Source of the DNA: JAPLHV01 sp964464245
GTDB lineage: Bacteria; Caldisericota; JANLFM01
DNA length: 13,064 bases
Direction: 5' to 3'
Assembly: GCA_964464245.1 (NCBI GenBank)
Contig: CAYXFH010000013.1
Coordinates: 1-13,064 of the forward strand
Shown here: piece after piece, positions 1-6,411 of the stretch
How the letters are laid out: each line of letters starts with the position of its first letter
Position numbering within the stretch: the first letter of the stretch is position 1
Made by a program: the position numbers and the translations under genes
Notes under the pieces: generated by a model
The model's input: the letters and a program-made list of their open reading frames with translations, nothing else
The model's database searches: none
What the model was told of the DNA's origin: nothing

Positions 1-1077
1 TCCAGTGACCATCGATTCGTCGACTAGAGAGCTCCCCTCTTCGATCCGTCCGTCCACTGGGATGCGCTCTCCCGGCCGAACCAGGAGGAGGTCGCCGACT
101 TGCACTGCCTCTACCGGCGCCACGCTCTCCACCCCGTCGCGGAGTATCGTGGCGGTGGGAGGCTGAAGGTTCATCAGGTGACGAATAGCTTGCGAAGTGC
201 GTCCTTTTGCCTTGGCTTCCAGATACTTACCGAAGAGGATCAAGGTGATGATGACTGCCGAAGTGTCGAAATAGGTAGCGGTGGGGAGGCCGGATTGTTC
301 CAGCGTCGAAGGGAAGAAGGTGACGAAAACAGAGTAGATGTACGCCGCTGAAGTGCCCAATGCCACCAGGGTGTTCATGTCGGTGGCGCCATGGCGCAGC
401 GCTCCCCAGGCGCCGCGGTAAAATCGCCACCCAGCCCAGAATTGGACCGGTGTTGCCAGGATCAGGAGAAGATAAGGATTGGTCAACCAAGCCGGGAAAC
501 CAGGAATCATTCCCAGCATCGATCCGGCCAGGACCACCAGAGAAAGGGCTGCGCTGACCCACAGGCGCAAGGCCAGGTCGCGCTGTTCACGGCGACGGGC
601 TTCAATCTCCTGGTCGCCATTCTCTCCGATCAGAGTCGCCGCGTACCCGGCTTCCTCGACTGCCCGGATCACCTCCGTTGGCTGGAGCAACCCAACCACA
701 TGATCTACATAGGCCCTCTCAGTTGCCAGGTTGACTTGAACGGACAGGACGCCAGGGAGTGAGCGGATGGCCTCTTCGACATGGGCTGCGCAAGTCGCAC
801 AAGTCATTCCCCCGAGGCCGAAAGTCAAACGAGCCTGTAAAACTTCATAGCCGGAATCCCGGATGGACTGCAGCGCATCAGCAATGCGCTTCTCCTCTAC
901 AAGCAGGGAAGCGCTCTCGTTGGCCAGATTCACGGCCACTTCGAGAACGCCTTCCGTCTTCCTCAAGGACTCTTCGACATGGGCCGCGCAGGAGGCGCAG
1001 GTCATCCCGACGATCGGGATCTTGACAGAACGCCCTGCCGGGGGCTGTCTACCTGCCGGGGGCTGTCTAGAACTCAT
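1..1077 (-). CDS. copA: Copper-translocating P-type ATPase (CopA/CopB type), C-terminal part outside window
   Basis: This is a P1B-type ATPase that exports copper from the cytoplasm at the cost of ATP. The window holds the first 359 codons. Two heavy-metal-associated domains are visible, with metal-binding motifs GMTCASC (C27, C30) and GMTCATC (about C93, C96). They are followed by membrane segments, including the family signature MNTLVALGTSAAY, and the start of the actuator domain, which ends at DESMVTG at the window edge. The CPC metal-site helix and the DKTGT phosphorylation site lie beyond position 1, so Cu(I) specificity rests on the two CxxC domains and on family likeness. The ATG at 1077 overlaps the stop of the upstream YHS gene as ATGA, which implies translational coupling. 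Residues 4-15 are RQPPAG twice, encoded by an exact 18-bp tandem repeat that is probably a late insertion. Family assignment is firm; the gene symbol is slightly less so. Confidence 0.93.
   Translation of the reverse strand, partial: MSSRQPPAGRQPPAGRSVKIPIVGMTCASCAAHVEESLRKTEGVLEVAVNLANESASLLVEEKRIADALQSIRDSGYEVLQARLTFGLGGMTCATCAAHVEEAIRSLPGVLSVQVNLATERAYVDHVVGLLQPTEVIRAVEEAGYAATLIGENGDQEIEARRREQRDLALRLWVSAALSLVVLAGSMLGMIPGFPAWLTNPYLLLILATPVQFWAGWRFYRGAWGALRHGATDMNTLVALGTSAAYIYSVFVTFFPSTLEQSGLPTATYFDTSAVIITLILFGKYLEAKAKGRTSQAIRHLMNLQPPTATILRDGVESVAPVEAVQVGDLLLVRPGERIPVDGRIEEGSSLVDESMVTG
1034..1069 (-). repeat. 18-bp dispersed repeat, two exact tandem copies inside copA
   Basis: Read on the minus strand, TAGACAGCCCCCGGCAGG occurs twice in a row (1052-1069, 1034-1051). 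It falls in codons 4-15 of copA and encodes RQPPAG twice. The core GCC-CCC-GGC-AG matches the family found at 3419, 6081, 7566, 8761, 10729, 10917 and 11093. Confidence 0.85.
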
Positions 1078-1226
1078 TTTCCCTCTTTCAGGTACTTCTC
1101 GGGATCTTTGTCGAAAGCTGCCTTGCAGCCCTTGGCGCAAAAGTAATAAGGCTTCTCCCTGTATTCAGATTGATAAGGCGCTGTTTTCTCATCTACCGTC
1201 ATCTTGCAGACCGGGTCGATCGCCAT
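1074..1226 (-). CDS. YHS-domain metal-binding protein
   Basis: This 50-residue protein is essentially one YHS domain. It has DPVCKM at residues 4-9, then YYFC and KGC, which supply the three cysteines typical of the family. YHS domains bind copper or other soft metals and are often found beside, or fused to, copper P-type ATPases. It probably buffers or delivers the metal to the CopA encoded next, but that role is inferred from context. The start at 1226 is chosen because a near-perfect Shine-Dalgarno sequence, AAGGAGGTGATC, ends three bases before the ATG. An in-frame extension to 1289 exists but would run through the dyad at 1265-1298 and lacks such a site. The stop codon overlaps the copA ATG. 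No signal peptide is seen, so it should be cytoplasmic. Confidence 0.88.
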   Translation of the reverse strand: MAIDPVCKMTVDEKTAPYQSEYREKPYYFCAKGCKAAFDKDPEKYLKEGK

Positions 1227-1264
1227 GGCGATCACCTCCTTCCTGGGTGGGGCAATCCTCGACT

Positions 1265-1298
1265 CCCCAGAGGGTGACGAATCCGTCACCCTCTGGGG
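1265..1298. promoter_or_regulatory. Perfect 15-bp inverted repeat upstream of the YHS-copA operon
   Basis: CCCCAGAGGGTGACG (1265-1279), a four-base loop (1280-1283), and its exact complement (1284-1298). It lies between the end of ahcY and the YHS ribosome site, both on the minus strand. Neither side carries a T-run, so a classical intrinsic terminator is not well supported. It could be an operator for a copper-responsive repressor or a hairpin in the transcript. A weak -10-like TTATAT lies just upstream on the minus strand. Confidence 0.6.
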
Positions 1299-1343
1299 GC
1301 AATCATATAACCATCGAAAGGGCTCGCTGATTCCTCTTTTTCT

Positions 1344-2573
1344 CTACGAAGTCAGGTAAGCTCGTTGCGCCTCGGTCAGAGAATCGATGCGCACCCCCAG
1401 CGCGGCGAGCTTCAATTGAGCAACCTTCTCATCCAACTCTTCGGGGAAAGGCAAGACATGAAGCGGCAGCGTTTCGTGGTGGGCAACCAGGTATTCCACC
1501 GCCAAAGCTTGGTCGGCGAAACTGAGGTCCATCACTCCGGCCGGGTGTCCCTCGCCGCAGGCCAGGTTGACTAGACGGCCCTCCCCGAGAAGGAAGACGC
1601 AACGCCCGTCGGGGTAGGTGAACTCCTCAATATGTTCGGTCACCTGCCTCGAGGCAACGCTGATGCGGCGCAGCGCTTCCAGGTCAATCTCCACGTTGAA
1701 GTGCCCGGCATTGGCCAGGATCGCCCCATCCTTTAGCAGGCGAAGGGAGGTTTCGGCGATGATCGAGATATCCCCGGTGGCGGTGATGAAGAGATCGCCC
1801 AATACAGCAGCCTCCTCGATGGGCATTACCCGGAAGCCATCCATCAGCGCCTCCAAGGCCTTAACCGGGTTGATCTCAGTGACGATCACGTTGGCCCCCA
1901 GACCGCGCACCCGGTTGGCGATCCCCCGCCCCACCCAACCATAGCCGCAGACAACCGTCACGCTCCCGGCAATCAGCAGATTGGTAGCCCGTAAGACGCC
2001 GTCCAAGGCGCTCTGGCCGGTCCCATAGCGGTTATCGAAGAGGTGTTTGGTGTGTGCGAAATTGACGGCGATCAATGGGTAGCGGAGGCGTCCTTCGAGA
2101 TCCAGGTGGCGCAGGCGAGTGACCCCGGTGGTCGTCTCCTCGGTGCCACCCTTCACGGTCTTGCTATTCCCTTCATGGTAGACCTTGGTCAAATCGGCGC
2201 CATCATCGACGATATAGTCTGGTCGAGCCTCCAAAACCAAGCGGATATTCTCGAAGTAGTCCTGTTCGCTCTCCCCGCGCCAGGCGAAGACGTGGATCCC
2301 CATCCCCACCAGATAAGCAGCGATATCATCCTGGGTAGAGAGGGGGTTGGAGCCGCAGAGGAACACCTCTGCTCCCCCCGCTTTCAAAATCAACGCAAGG
2401 TTAGCCGTCTTGGCTGAGACATGCAGGCAGGCGCCCACACGCCGCCCGGCAAGCGGGCGTTCCACGGCGAAGCGCGAGCCGATCGAGCGCAAAACCGGCA
2501 TCTGCCGGCCCGCCCACTCAGTCCGCTCTTTTCCCCGAGGCGCCAGGGAAAGGTCTTTGATTCGGTTCTCCAT
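1344..2573 (-). CDS. ahcY: S-adenosylhomocysteinase, short archaeal/Thermotoga-like form
   Basis: This enzyme reversibly hydrolyses S-adenosylhomocysteine to homocysteine and adenosine, clearing the inhibitory by-product of SAM-dependent methylation. At 409 aa it belongs to the shorter class. Visible signatures are LHVSAKTANL (substrate-binding His), DDGADLT, GGTEETTTGV, NFAHTKHLFDNRYGTGQS (retaining the Asn, Lys, Asp and Asn that match human N181, K186, D190 and N191), the NAD-binding GYGWVGRG, and NAGHFNVE. RYGTGQS is typical of archaeal and Thermotoga-type enzymes; in some methanogens this class prefers S-inosylhomocysteine, so substrate preference is open. The start at 2573 is an ATG preceded by GGGAGG; an upstream in-frame TTG at 2591 overlaps that site and is less likely. 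It is divergent from the PHP gene. Confidence 0.95.
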   Translation of the reverse strand: MENRIKDLSLAPRGKERTEWAGRQMPVLRSIGSRFAVERPLAGRRVGACLHVSAKTANLALILKAGGAEVFLCGSNPLSTQDDIAAYLVGMGIHVFAWRGESEQDYFENIRLVLEARPDYIVDDGADLTKVYHEGNSKTVKGGTEETTTGVTRLRHLDLEGRLRYPLIAVNFAHTKHLFDNRYGTGQSALDGVLRATNLLIAGSVTVVCGYGWVGRGIANRVRGLGANVIVTEINPVKALEALMDGFRVMPIEEAAVLGDLFITATGDISIIAETSLRLLKDGAILANAGHFNVEIDLEALRRISVASRQVTEHIEEFTYPDGRCVFLLGEGRLVNLACGEGHPAGVMDLSFADQALAVEYLVAHHETLPLHVLPFPEELDEKVAQLKLAALGVRIDSLTEAQRAYLTS

Positions 2574-2627
2574 TATCGGTTTTCCTCCCAAAGGGTATCC
2601 TCCGCCAGGCAGAGGGTTGGTCCCTCT

Positions 2628-2659
2628 ATTGTAGAGCCTTTCCCATCTTGCGTTACAAT
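2628..2659. promoter_or_regulatory. Face-to-face overlapping promoters for ahcY (-) and the PHP gene (+)
   Basis: On the plus strand TTGTAG (2629-2634) and TACAAT (2654-2659) are 19 bp apart, and the ATG of the PHP gene begins six bases after the -10. On the minus strand TTGTAA (2653-2658) and TACAAT (2628-2633) are also 19 bp apart and point to ahcY. Each ATTGTA/TACAAT block therefore serves as -35 one way and -10 the other. The plus-strand transcript would start at or next to the ATG, so it should be leaderless. Confidence 0.5.
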
Positions 2660-2665
2660 CAGCCC

Positions 2666-3532
2666 ATGAAGGTCGATCTCCACACCCACAGCACAGCCTC
2701 GGACGGTTGCCTGACCCCGGCGGAGTTGGTGCGCCACGCTTGCCAGGAAGGCCTCACTTTGCTCTCGCTCACCGATCATGACACCGCTGTCGGCCTTGCT
2801 GAAGCCGAGCAGGCCAGCCGTTCCACTCCACTCCGTTTCGTCCCCGGGATCGAGTTTTCCACCGAAGTGGAACATGCAGAGGTGCACATTCTTGGCTATT
2901 GGTTGGATTTTGATTCCCGACTACTCAAGGATACTCTCGATCGTCTCGGCCGGTCCCGGCGGGAGCGTATCCGGCGAATGGTACATGAGCTTCGAAGGCT
3001 GGGAATACACATCCAGGCTGACGAAATTCTGGCAAGCAAATCGTCCGGGGTTTTTGGCCGTCCTCATGTCGCCTCGGCCTTGGTGCAGCATGGCTATGCC
3101 TCCAACGTGGAGGAGGCCTTCACTCGCTACCTGAGGATCGGAAAACCCGCCTATGTGCCGCATTGTAAGCTCTCTCCCCGGCAAGTGTTGAGCCTGGTGA
3201 GAAAGGTGGGTGGTCTTGCCGTGATGGCTCACCCAGGGCTCTCCGCTCGGGATGACTTAATCCCAATGCTTTGCCGAGATGGTCTAGGAGGGCTGGAGGC
3301 TTATTACCCCGAACACAACCCAAGCCAAGTGCATCGCTACCTTGGCTTGGCAAAAGAGGCGGGGATCCTCGTTACAGGCGGCTCAGACTTCCATGGTACA
3401 GCGGTCCGCAACCATTGCGCTCGCGGCAGCTTGATAGCTCCCGGCAGGGCGTTCCATCACCCACTGGGAAGCGCCAACTTGCCGGCCGAAGACGTCGAAC
3501 GCTTCCTGGCTTGGGGCGGCGCTCACGGGTAG
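2666..3532 (+). CDS. PHP-domain phosphoesterase (YciV/TrpH, RNase AM-like)
   Basis: This is a metal-dependent phosphoesterase of the PHP superfamily, 288 aa. The metal-binding signatures appear in order: DLHTHSTASDG (residues 4-14), TDHDT, GIEFS, HILGY, the RPH motif, AHPG and GSDFHG. This set matches the YciV/TrpH group, whose characterised members are 5'-3' exonucleases or nucleotide phosphatases acting on RNA ends or 3',5'-bisphosphonucleotides. The exact substrate here is not known. The start is set at the ATG at 2666, since MKVDLHTH is the usual family beginning and a -10 hexamer lies six bases upstream. Residues 252-263 are encoded by two 18-bp repeat units and appear to be an insertion: without them GSDFHGTAVRNHC joins HHPLGSANLPAEDVE, the normal family ending. 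It converges on gyrA with a 20-bp gap and no clear terminator. Confidence 0.92.
   Translation: MKVDLHTHSTASDGCLTPAELVRHACQEGLTLLSLTDHDTAVGLAEAEQASRSTPLRFVPGIEFSTEVEHAEVHILGYWLDFDSRLLKDTLDRLGRSRRERIRRMVHELRRLGIHIQADEILASKSSGVFGRPHVASALVQHGYASNVEEAFTRYLRIGKPAYVPHCKLSPRQVLSLVRKVGGLAVMAHPGLSARDDLIPMLCRDGLGGLEAYYPEHNPSQVHRYLGLAKEAGILVTGGSDFHGTAVRNHCARGSLIAPGRAFHHPLGSANLPAEDVERFLAWGGAHG
3419..3454 (+). repeat. 18-bp dispersed repeat, two tandem copies inside the PHP gene
   Basis: The units are GCTCGCGGCAGCTTGATA (3419-3436) and GCTCCCGGCAGGGCGTTC (3437-3454). They are in phase with the codons and encode ARGSLI and APGRAF. The second unit ends GGGCGTTC, exactly like the terminal unit in copA. Confidence 0.8.
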
Positions 3533-3552
3533 GCACACGGCATGTCGCGCCC

Positions 3553-6024
3553 CTACAGCGGAAGAGTCTGCTGGTTGTCCTCCTCGCGCTCGACGACGGG
3601 CTCGGGAACCACACGCGCGACGGCTACGACGCGGTCTTCATCGCCGGCACGGATCAACCGCACACCCGAGGCGTTGCGCCCTAGGGTGGGGATCGACTTA
3701 GTTTCCATTCGAATCAGCTTACCGTTTTGGGTGATGGCGATGATGTCGTCTCCCTCAGCCACCATCTTGCCGCCGACGACCAGCCCGGTCTTTGCCCGCA
3801 CCCGAAAGGCGATCACTCCCAATCCTCCCCGCTTGTGGACCGGGATCGATTCAGGGCGCATCTTCTTGCCCAAACCCAGCTCGGCGATTAAAAGCAACTT
3901 ACGGCCCGGCATAACGGGTTCCATCCCCACCACGACGTCGCCCTCACGCAAGCGGATCCCCCGCACCCCCCTAGCCGAGCGCCCCATCGGGCGCAAGTCG
4001 GAAGCGCGGAAACGAGCCGCGTAGCCCATCTGGGTAAAGACCACGAGAGCGTTCTCGGCACTGGTGCGGCGCACCTTGCAAAGCGCGTCTCCTTCCTTCA
4101 GCAGGAGAGCGCGGATTCCCCTTCGCCCGGCGTTGCGGAACTCGACCAACAAAGTGCTCTTGGTGGTCCCCCTGTTGGTGACCATCACCAGGTAATCCTC
4201 GGCGCACTCGTTCGGGATGGGTAAAGCCGTGCTGATCGCCTCTCCTTCCTCCAGAGCAAAGAACGCCCGCACCGGGGCGCCGCGGTCGGTCCGACCGCCC
4301 TCCGGCACCTCGTACGCCTTCACTCCGTACACCTTGCCGGTGGTGGTGAAGAAAAGAACACGCTGGTGAGTGCCACAGACGAAGATATCTTCGACCAGAT
4401 CCTCTTTCCGCAGGCCAACCCCGAAGACGCCCACCCCGCCTCGCCGCTGGCTGCGATAAGAAGTCATGGAGCTACGCTTGAAGTAACCGTCGGCGGTGAT
4501 GGAGATCGCTACTTTCTCATCGGGGATCAGCTCTTCCGCCCCTAGATTCCACGCTTCCAGCTCGATGCGCGTGCGGCGCGGGTTGCTATATTTGGCCTTG
4601 ATTTGCAGCAACTCTTCCTTAATGACCGTCAAGCGCTTCTCCCGATCGCTTAACAAACCCATCAGATATTCGCTGGTGCGCGTCACTTCGGCCAGTTCGG
4701 CTTCGATCTTGGAACGCTCCAGGCCGGTTAGACGCGCCAGGCGCATCTCCAGGATGGCCTGCGCCTGCAGCTCCGAGAGGGTGAACCGTTCGATCAAACC
4801 GCTTTTAGCCTCCTCTACCGTGCCGGACTTGCGGATCAGGGCAACGATCTCATCGATGTGGTCGAGGGCGATCACCAATCCCAGCAAGATGTGCTGGCGG
4901 GCTTGTGCTTTGTCCAGCTCGAAACGGCTGCGCCGTTCCACCACTGTCTCGCGGTGACGCAAGAACTCGTCCAGGATGGAGGCCAAGTCAAGCACCCGGG
5001 GCAGATTATCGACGAGGGCTAGCATGATCACGCCGAAGGAGATCTGCAGTTGAGTATGCTTGTAGAGTTGGTTGATCAGGGTGGAGGGGCGGGCATCACG
5101 CTTCAGCTCAAGCACCACGCGCATCCCAGAGCGGTCCGACTCGTCCCGGATGTCCGAGATCCCGGAGAGTTTCTTCTCGCGAACCAACTCAGCGATCTTC
5201 TCCACCATGGTAGCTTTGTTCACTTGGAAGGGCAGTTCAGTGATCAACAGTTGCTCACGCCCCCCTTTGAGCGTATCCAACTGGACTACGCCACGCAAGA
5301 TGACGATCCCCCGACCAGTGGTGTAGGCCTGGTAGATGCCATCCCGGCCCATGATCACCCCGCCGGTGGGGAAGTCGGGACCGGGGATGCGCTCGATCAG
5401 TTCCTCGATTGAACAATCGGGGTGGTCGATGCGGTGGACCAACCCATCCACTACTTCTCCTAGGTTATGCGGGGGGATGTTGGTGGCCATTCCCACGGCG
5501 ATCCCGGAAGAGCCGTTGACCAACAGGTTGGGGATCTTGGTGGGAAGGACGGAAGGTTCCTCCATGGTGCCGTCGAAGTTCGGCAGGAACTCCACTGTAT
5601 CCTTATCCAAGTCCGCCAACATCTCCATCGACAAGCGAGAGAGGCGCACCTCTGTGTAGCGCATGGCCGCCGCTTCGTCCCCATCCACTGAACCGAAGTT
5701 GCCATGCCCATCGACCAAAGGGTACCGGCTGGAGAAATTCTGGGCCAAGCGAACTAAGGTATCATAAATGGCTATCTCGCCGTGAGGGTGGTACTTACCC
5801 AAGACGTCGCCCACCACACGGGCTGATTTCTTGTAGGGACGGTCAGGCAGGTTGCCCAGATCCAGCATCCCATAGAGGACGCGACGATGCACCGGCTTCA
5901 ACCCGTCGCGCACATCAGGCAGCGCCCGTCCCACGATCACCGACATGGCGTAGTCAATGTAGGAGCGCTTCATCTCCTCTTCGACTTTGACCTGCAGCAC
6001 ACGTTCGCCCAAGTACTTGCTCAA
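3553..6024 (-). CDS. gyrA: DNA gyrase subunit A
   Basis: This is the breakage-reunion subunit of DNA gyrase, which with GyrB introduces negative supercoils using ATP. At 823 aa it is full length. The order is the N-terminal VRDGLKPVHRR block, the quinolone-determining region SARVVGDVLGKYHPHG, the catalytic tyrosine in AAMRYTE, the tower and coiled-coil region (about residues 340-480), and a beta-pinwheel C-terminal domain with a GyrA-box (SQRRGGVGVFG) and repeated blades. The GyrA-box favours gyrase over topoisomerase IV. Two residues are odd: the box has Val where Lys or Arg is usual, and the E. coli Ser83 position is Ile within GEIAIYD. The start is a TTG at 6024; an in-frame stop lies seven codons upstream and the next usable codons would cut conserved residues. 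The leader carries three copies of the 18-bp repeat. It lies downstream of a small ORF on the same strand. Confidence 0.97.
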   Translation of the reverse strand: MSKYLGERVLQVKVEEEMKRSYIDYAMSVIVGRALPDVRDGLKPVHRRVLYGMLDLGNLPDRPYKKSARVVGDVLGKYHPHGEIAIYDTLVRLAQNFSSRYPLVDGHGNFGSVDGDEAAAMRYTEVRLSRLSMEMLADLDKDTVEFLPNFDGTMEEPSVLPTKIPNLLVNGSSGIAVGMATNIPPHNLGEVVDGLVHRIDHPDCSIEELIERIPGPDFPTGGVIMGRDGIYQAYTTGRGIVILRGVVQLDTLKGGREQLLITELPFQVNKATMVEKIAELVREKKLSGISDIRDESDRSGMRVVLELKRDARPSTLINQLYKHTQLQISFGVIMLALVDNLPRVLDLASILDEFLRHRETVVERRSRFELDKAQARQHILLGLVIALDHIDEIVALIRKSGTVEEAKSGLIERFTLSELQAQAILEMRLARLTGLERSKIEAELAEVTRTSEYLMGLLSDREKRLTVIKEELLQIKAKYSNPRRTRIELEAWNLGAEELIPDEKVAISITADGYFKRSSMTSYRSQRRGGVGVFGVGLRKEDLVEDIFVCGTHQRVLFFTTTGKVYGVKAYEVPEGGRTDRGAPVRAFFALEEGEAISTALPIPNECAEDYLVMVTNRGTTKSTLLVEFRNAGRRGIRALLLKEGDALCKVRRTSAENALVVFTQMGYAARFRASDLRPMGRSARGVRGIRLREGDVVVGMEPVMPGRKLLLIAELGLGKKMRPESIPVHKRGGLGVIAFRVRAKTGLVVGGKMVAEGDDIIAITQNGKLIRMETKSIPTLGRNASGVRLIRAGDEDRVVAVARVVPEPVVEREEDNQQTLPL

Positions 6025-6080
6025 CGGAGTACCACGCTTCCTAGTTCAGATTTACGGGAAGATCAGATTACAACAGTACA

Positions 6081-6137
6081 GCCTGCGGCAGCGCGTTAAC
6101 AGCCCCCGGCAGCTTAACAGCCCCCGGCAGGGAGTAT
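6081..6137 (+). repeat. 18-bp dispersed repeat, three tandem copies upstream of gyrA
   Basis: The units are GCCTGCGGCAGCGCGTTAAC plus one base (6081-6101, 21 bp), GCCCCCGGCAGCTTAACA (6102-6119) and GCCCCCGGCAGGGAGTAT (6120-6137). They fill most of the gyrA leader, in the opposite orientation to the gene. The remaining parts of 6025-6198 show no gene that I can support. In one minus-strand frame a hydrophobic stretch runs into the repeat and stops at its TAA. Confidence 0.8.
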
Positions 6138-6198
6138 TTTAGCACAGGCCAATACGACCAGCAAAAGCCCGGCGGTAAACTGGAAGATTTCCCGCGAC

Positions 6199-6411
6199 CT
6201 AGACGACTTGCCAGCGAACAGCCTGGAATTGACAGACCATATCCGGCGCCGAGGTGGCCGAAGAGGCTGTCCAACTGCTGATTGAGGTGTCTTCTTCCTG
6301 GACTACGGTAAGAAGCCGGCGCTGGATCTCCTCCAGCATCCTGGCTGGGGGAATCAGGGTTTCCATCTCCTTACGAAGTCTCATGCTGATCTGTTTTTCA
6401 AAAGTATTCAT
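6199..6411 (-). CDS. Small unknown protein coupled to the ArsR-type regulator, possibly frameshifted
   Basis: I do not recognise this 70-aa product (MNTFEKQISMRLRKEMETLI at its start). The N-terminal half is charged and likely helical; the second half is Ser/Thr-rich and then ends abruptly. The ATG at 6411 has GAGG six bases upstream and overlaps the last codons of the regulator gene in another frame. It has its own promoter at 6431-6460. In a second minus-strand frame, from about 6286 to 6115, there is an open run rich in Arg followed by a membrane-like segment (FQFTAGLLLVVLACAKIL), ending in the 18-bp repeat. A single frameshift would join the two into one small protein of about 100 residues with a C-terminal membrane anchor. 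Whether the short form is real or a relic is unclear. Confidence 0.5.
   Translation of the reverse strand: MNTFEKQISMRLRKEMETLIPPARMLEEIQRRLLTVVQEEDTSISSWTASSATSAPDMVCQFQAVRWQVV

Noticed and set aside
1227..1289. Longer YHS protein starting at 1289
   Set aside because: The extra 21 residues are encoded by the dyad and leader, and the strong ribosome site points to 1226.
1462..1475. GCGGCAGCGTTT inside ahcY, similar to a repeat unit
   Set aside because: It encodes normal family residues, lacks the GCC arm and has no neighbour at 18 bp.
2438..2462. GCCCGGCAAGCGGGCGTTCC inside ahcY, similar to a terminal repeat unit
   Set aside because: The encoded PLAGRRVGACLHV fits the normal SAHase sequence, so the likeness is probably chance.
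2573..2887. Minus-strand frame of about 104 codons opposite the PHP gene start
   Set aside because: It is a shadow of the PHP gene and shared promoter region and has no family likeness.
3553..6024. Topoisomerase IV subunit A (ParC) instead of GyrA
   Set aside because: A GyrA-box is present, though altered, and the C-terminal pinwheel is full length.
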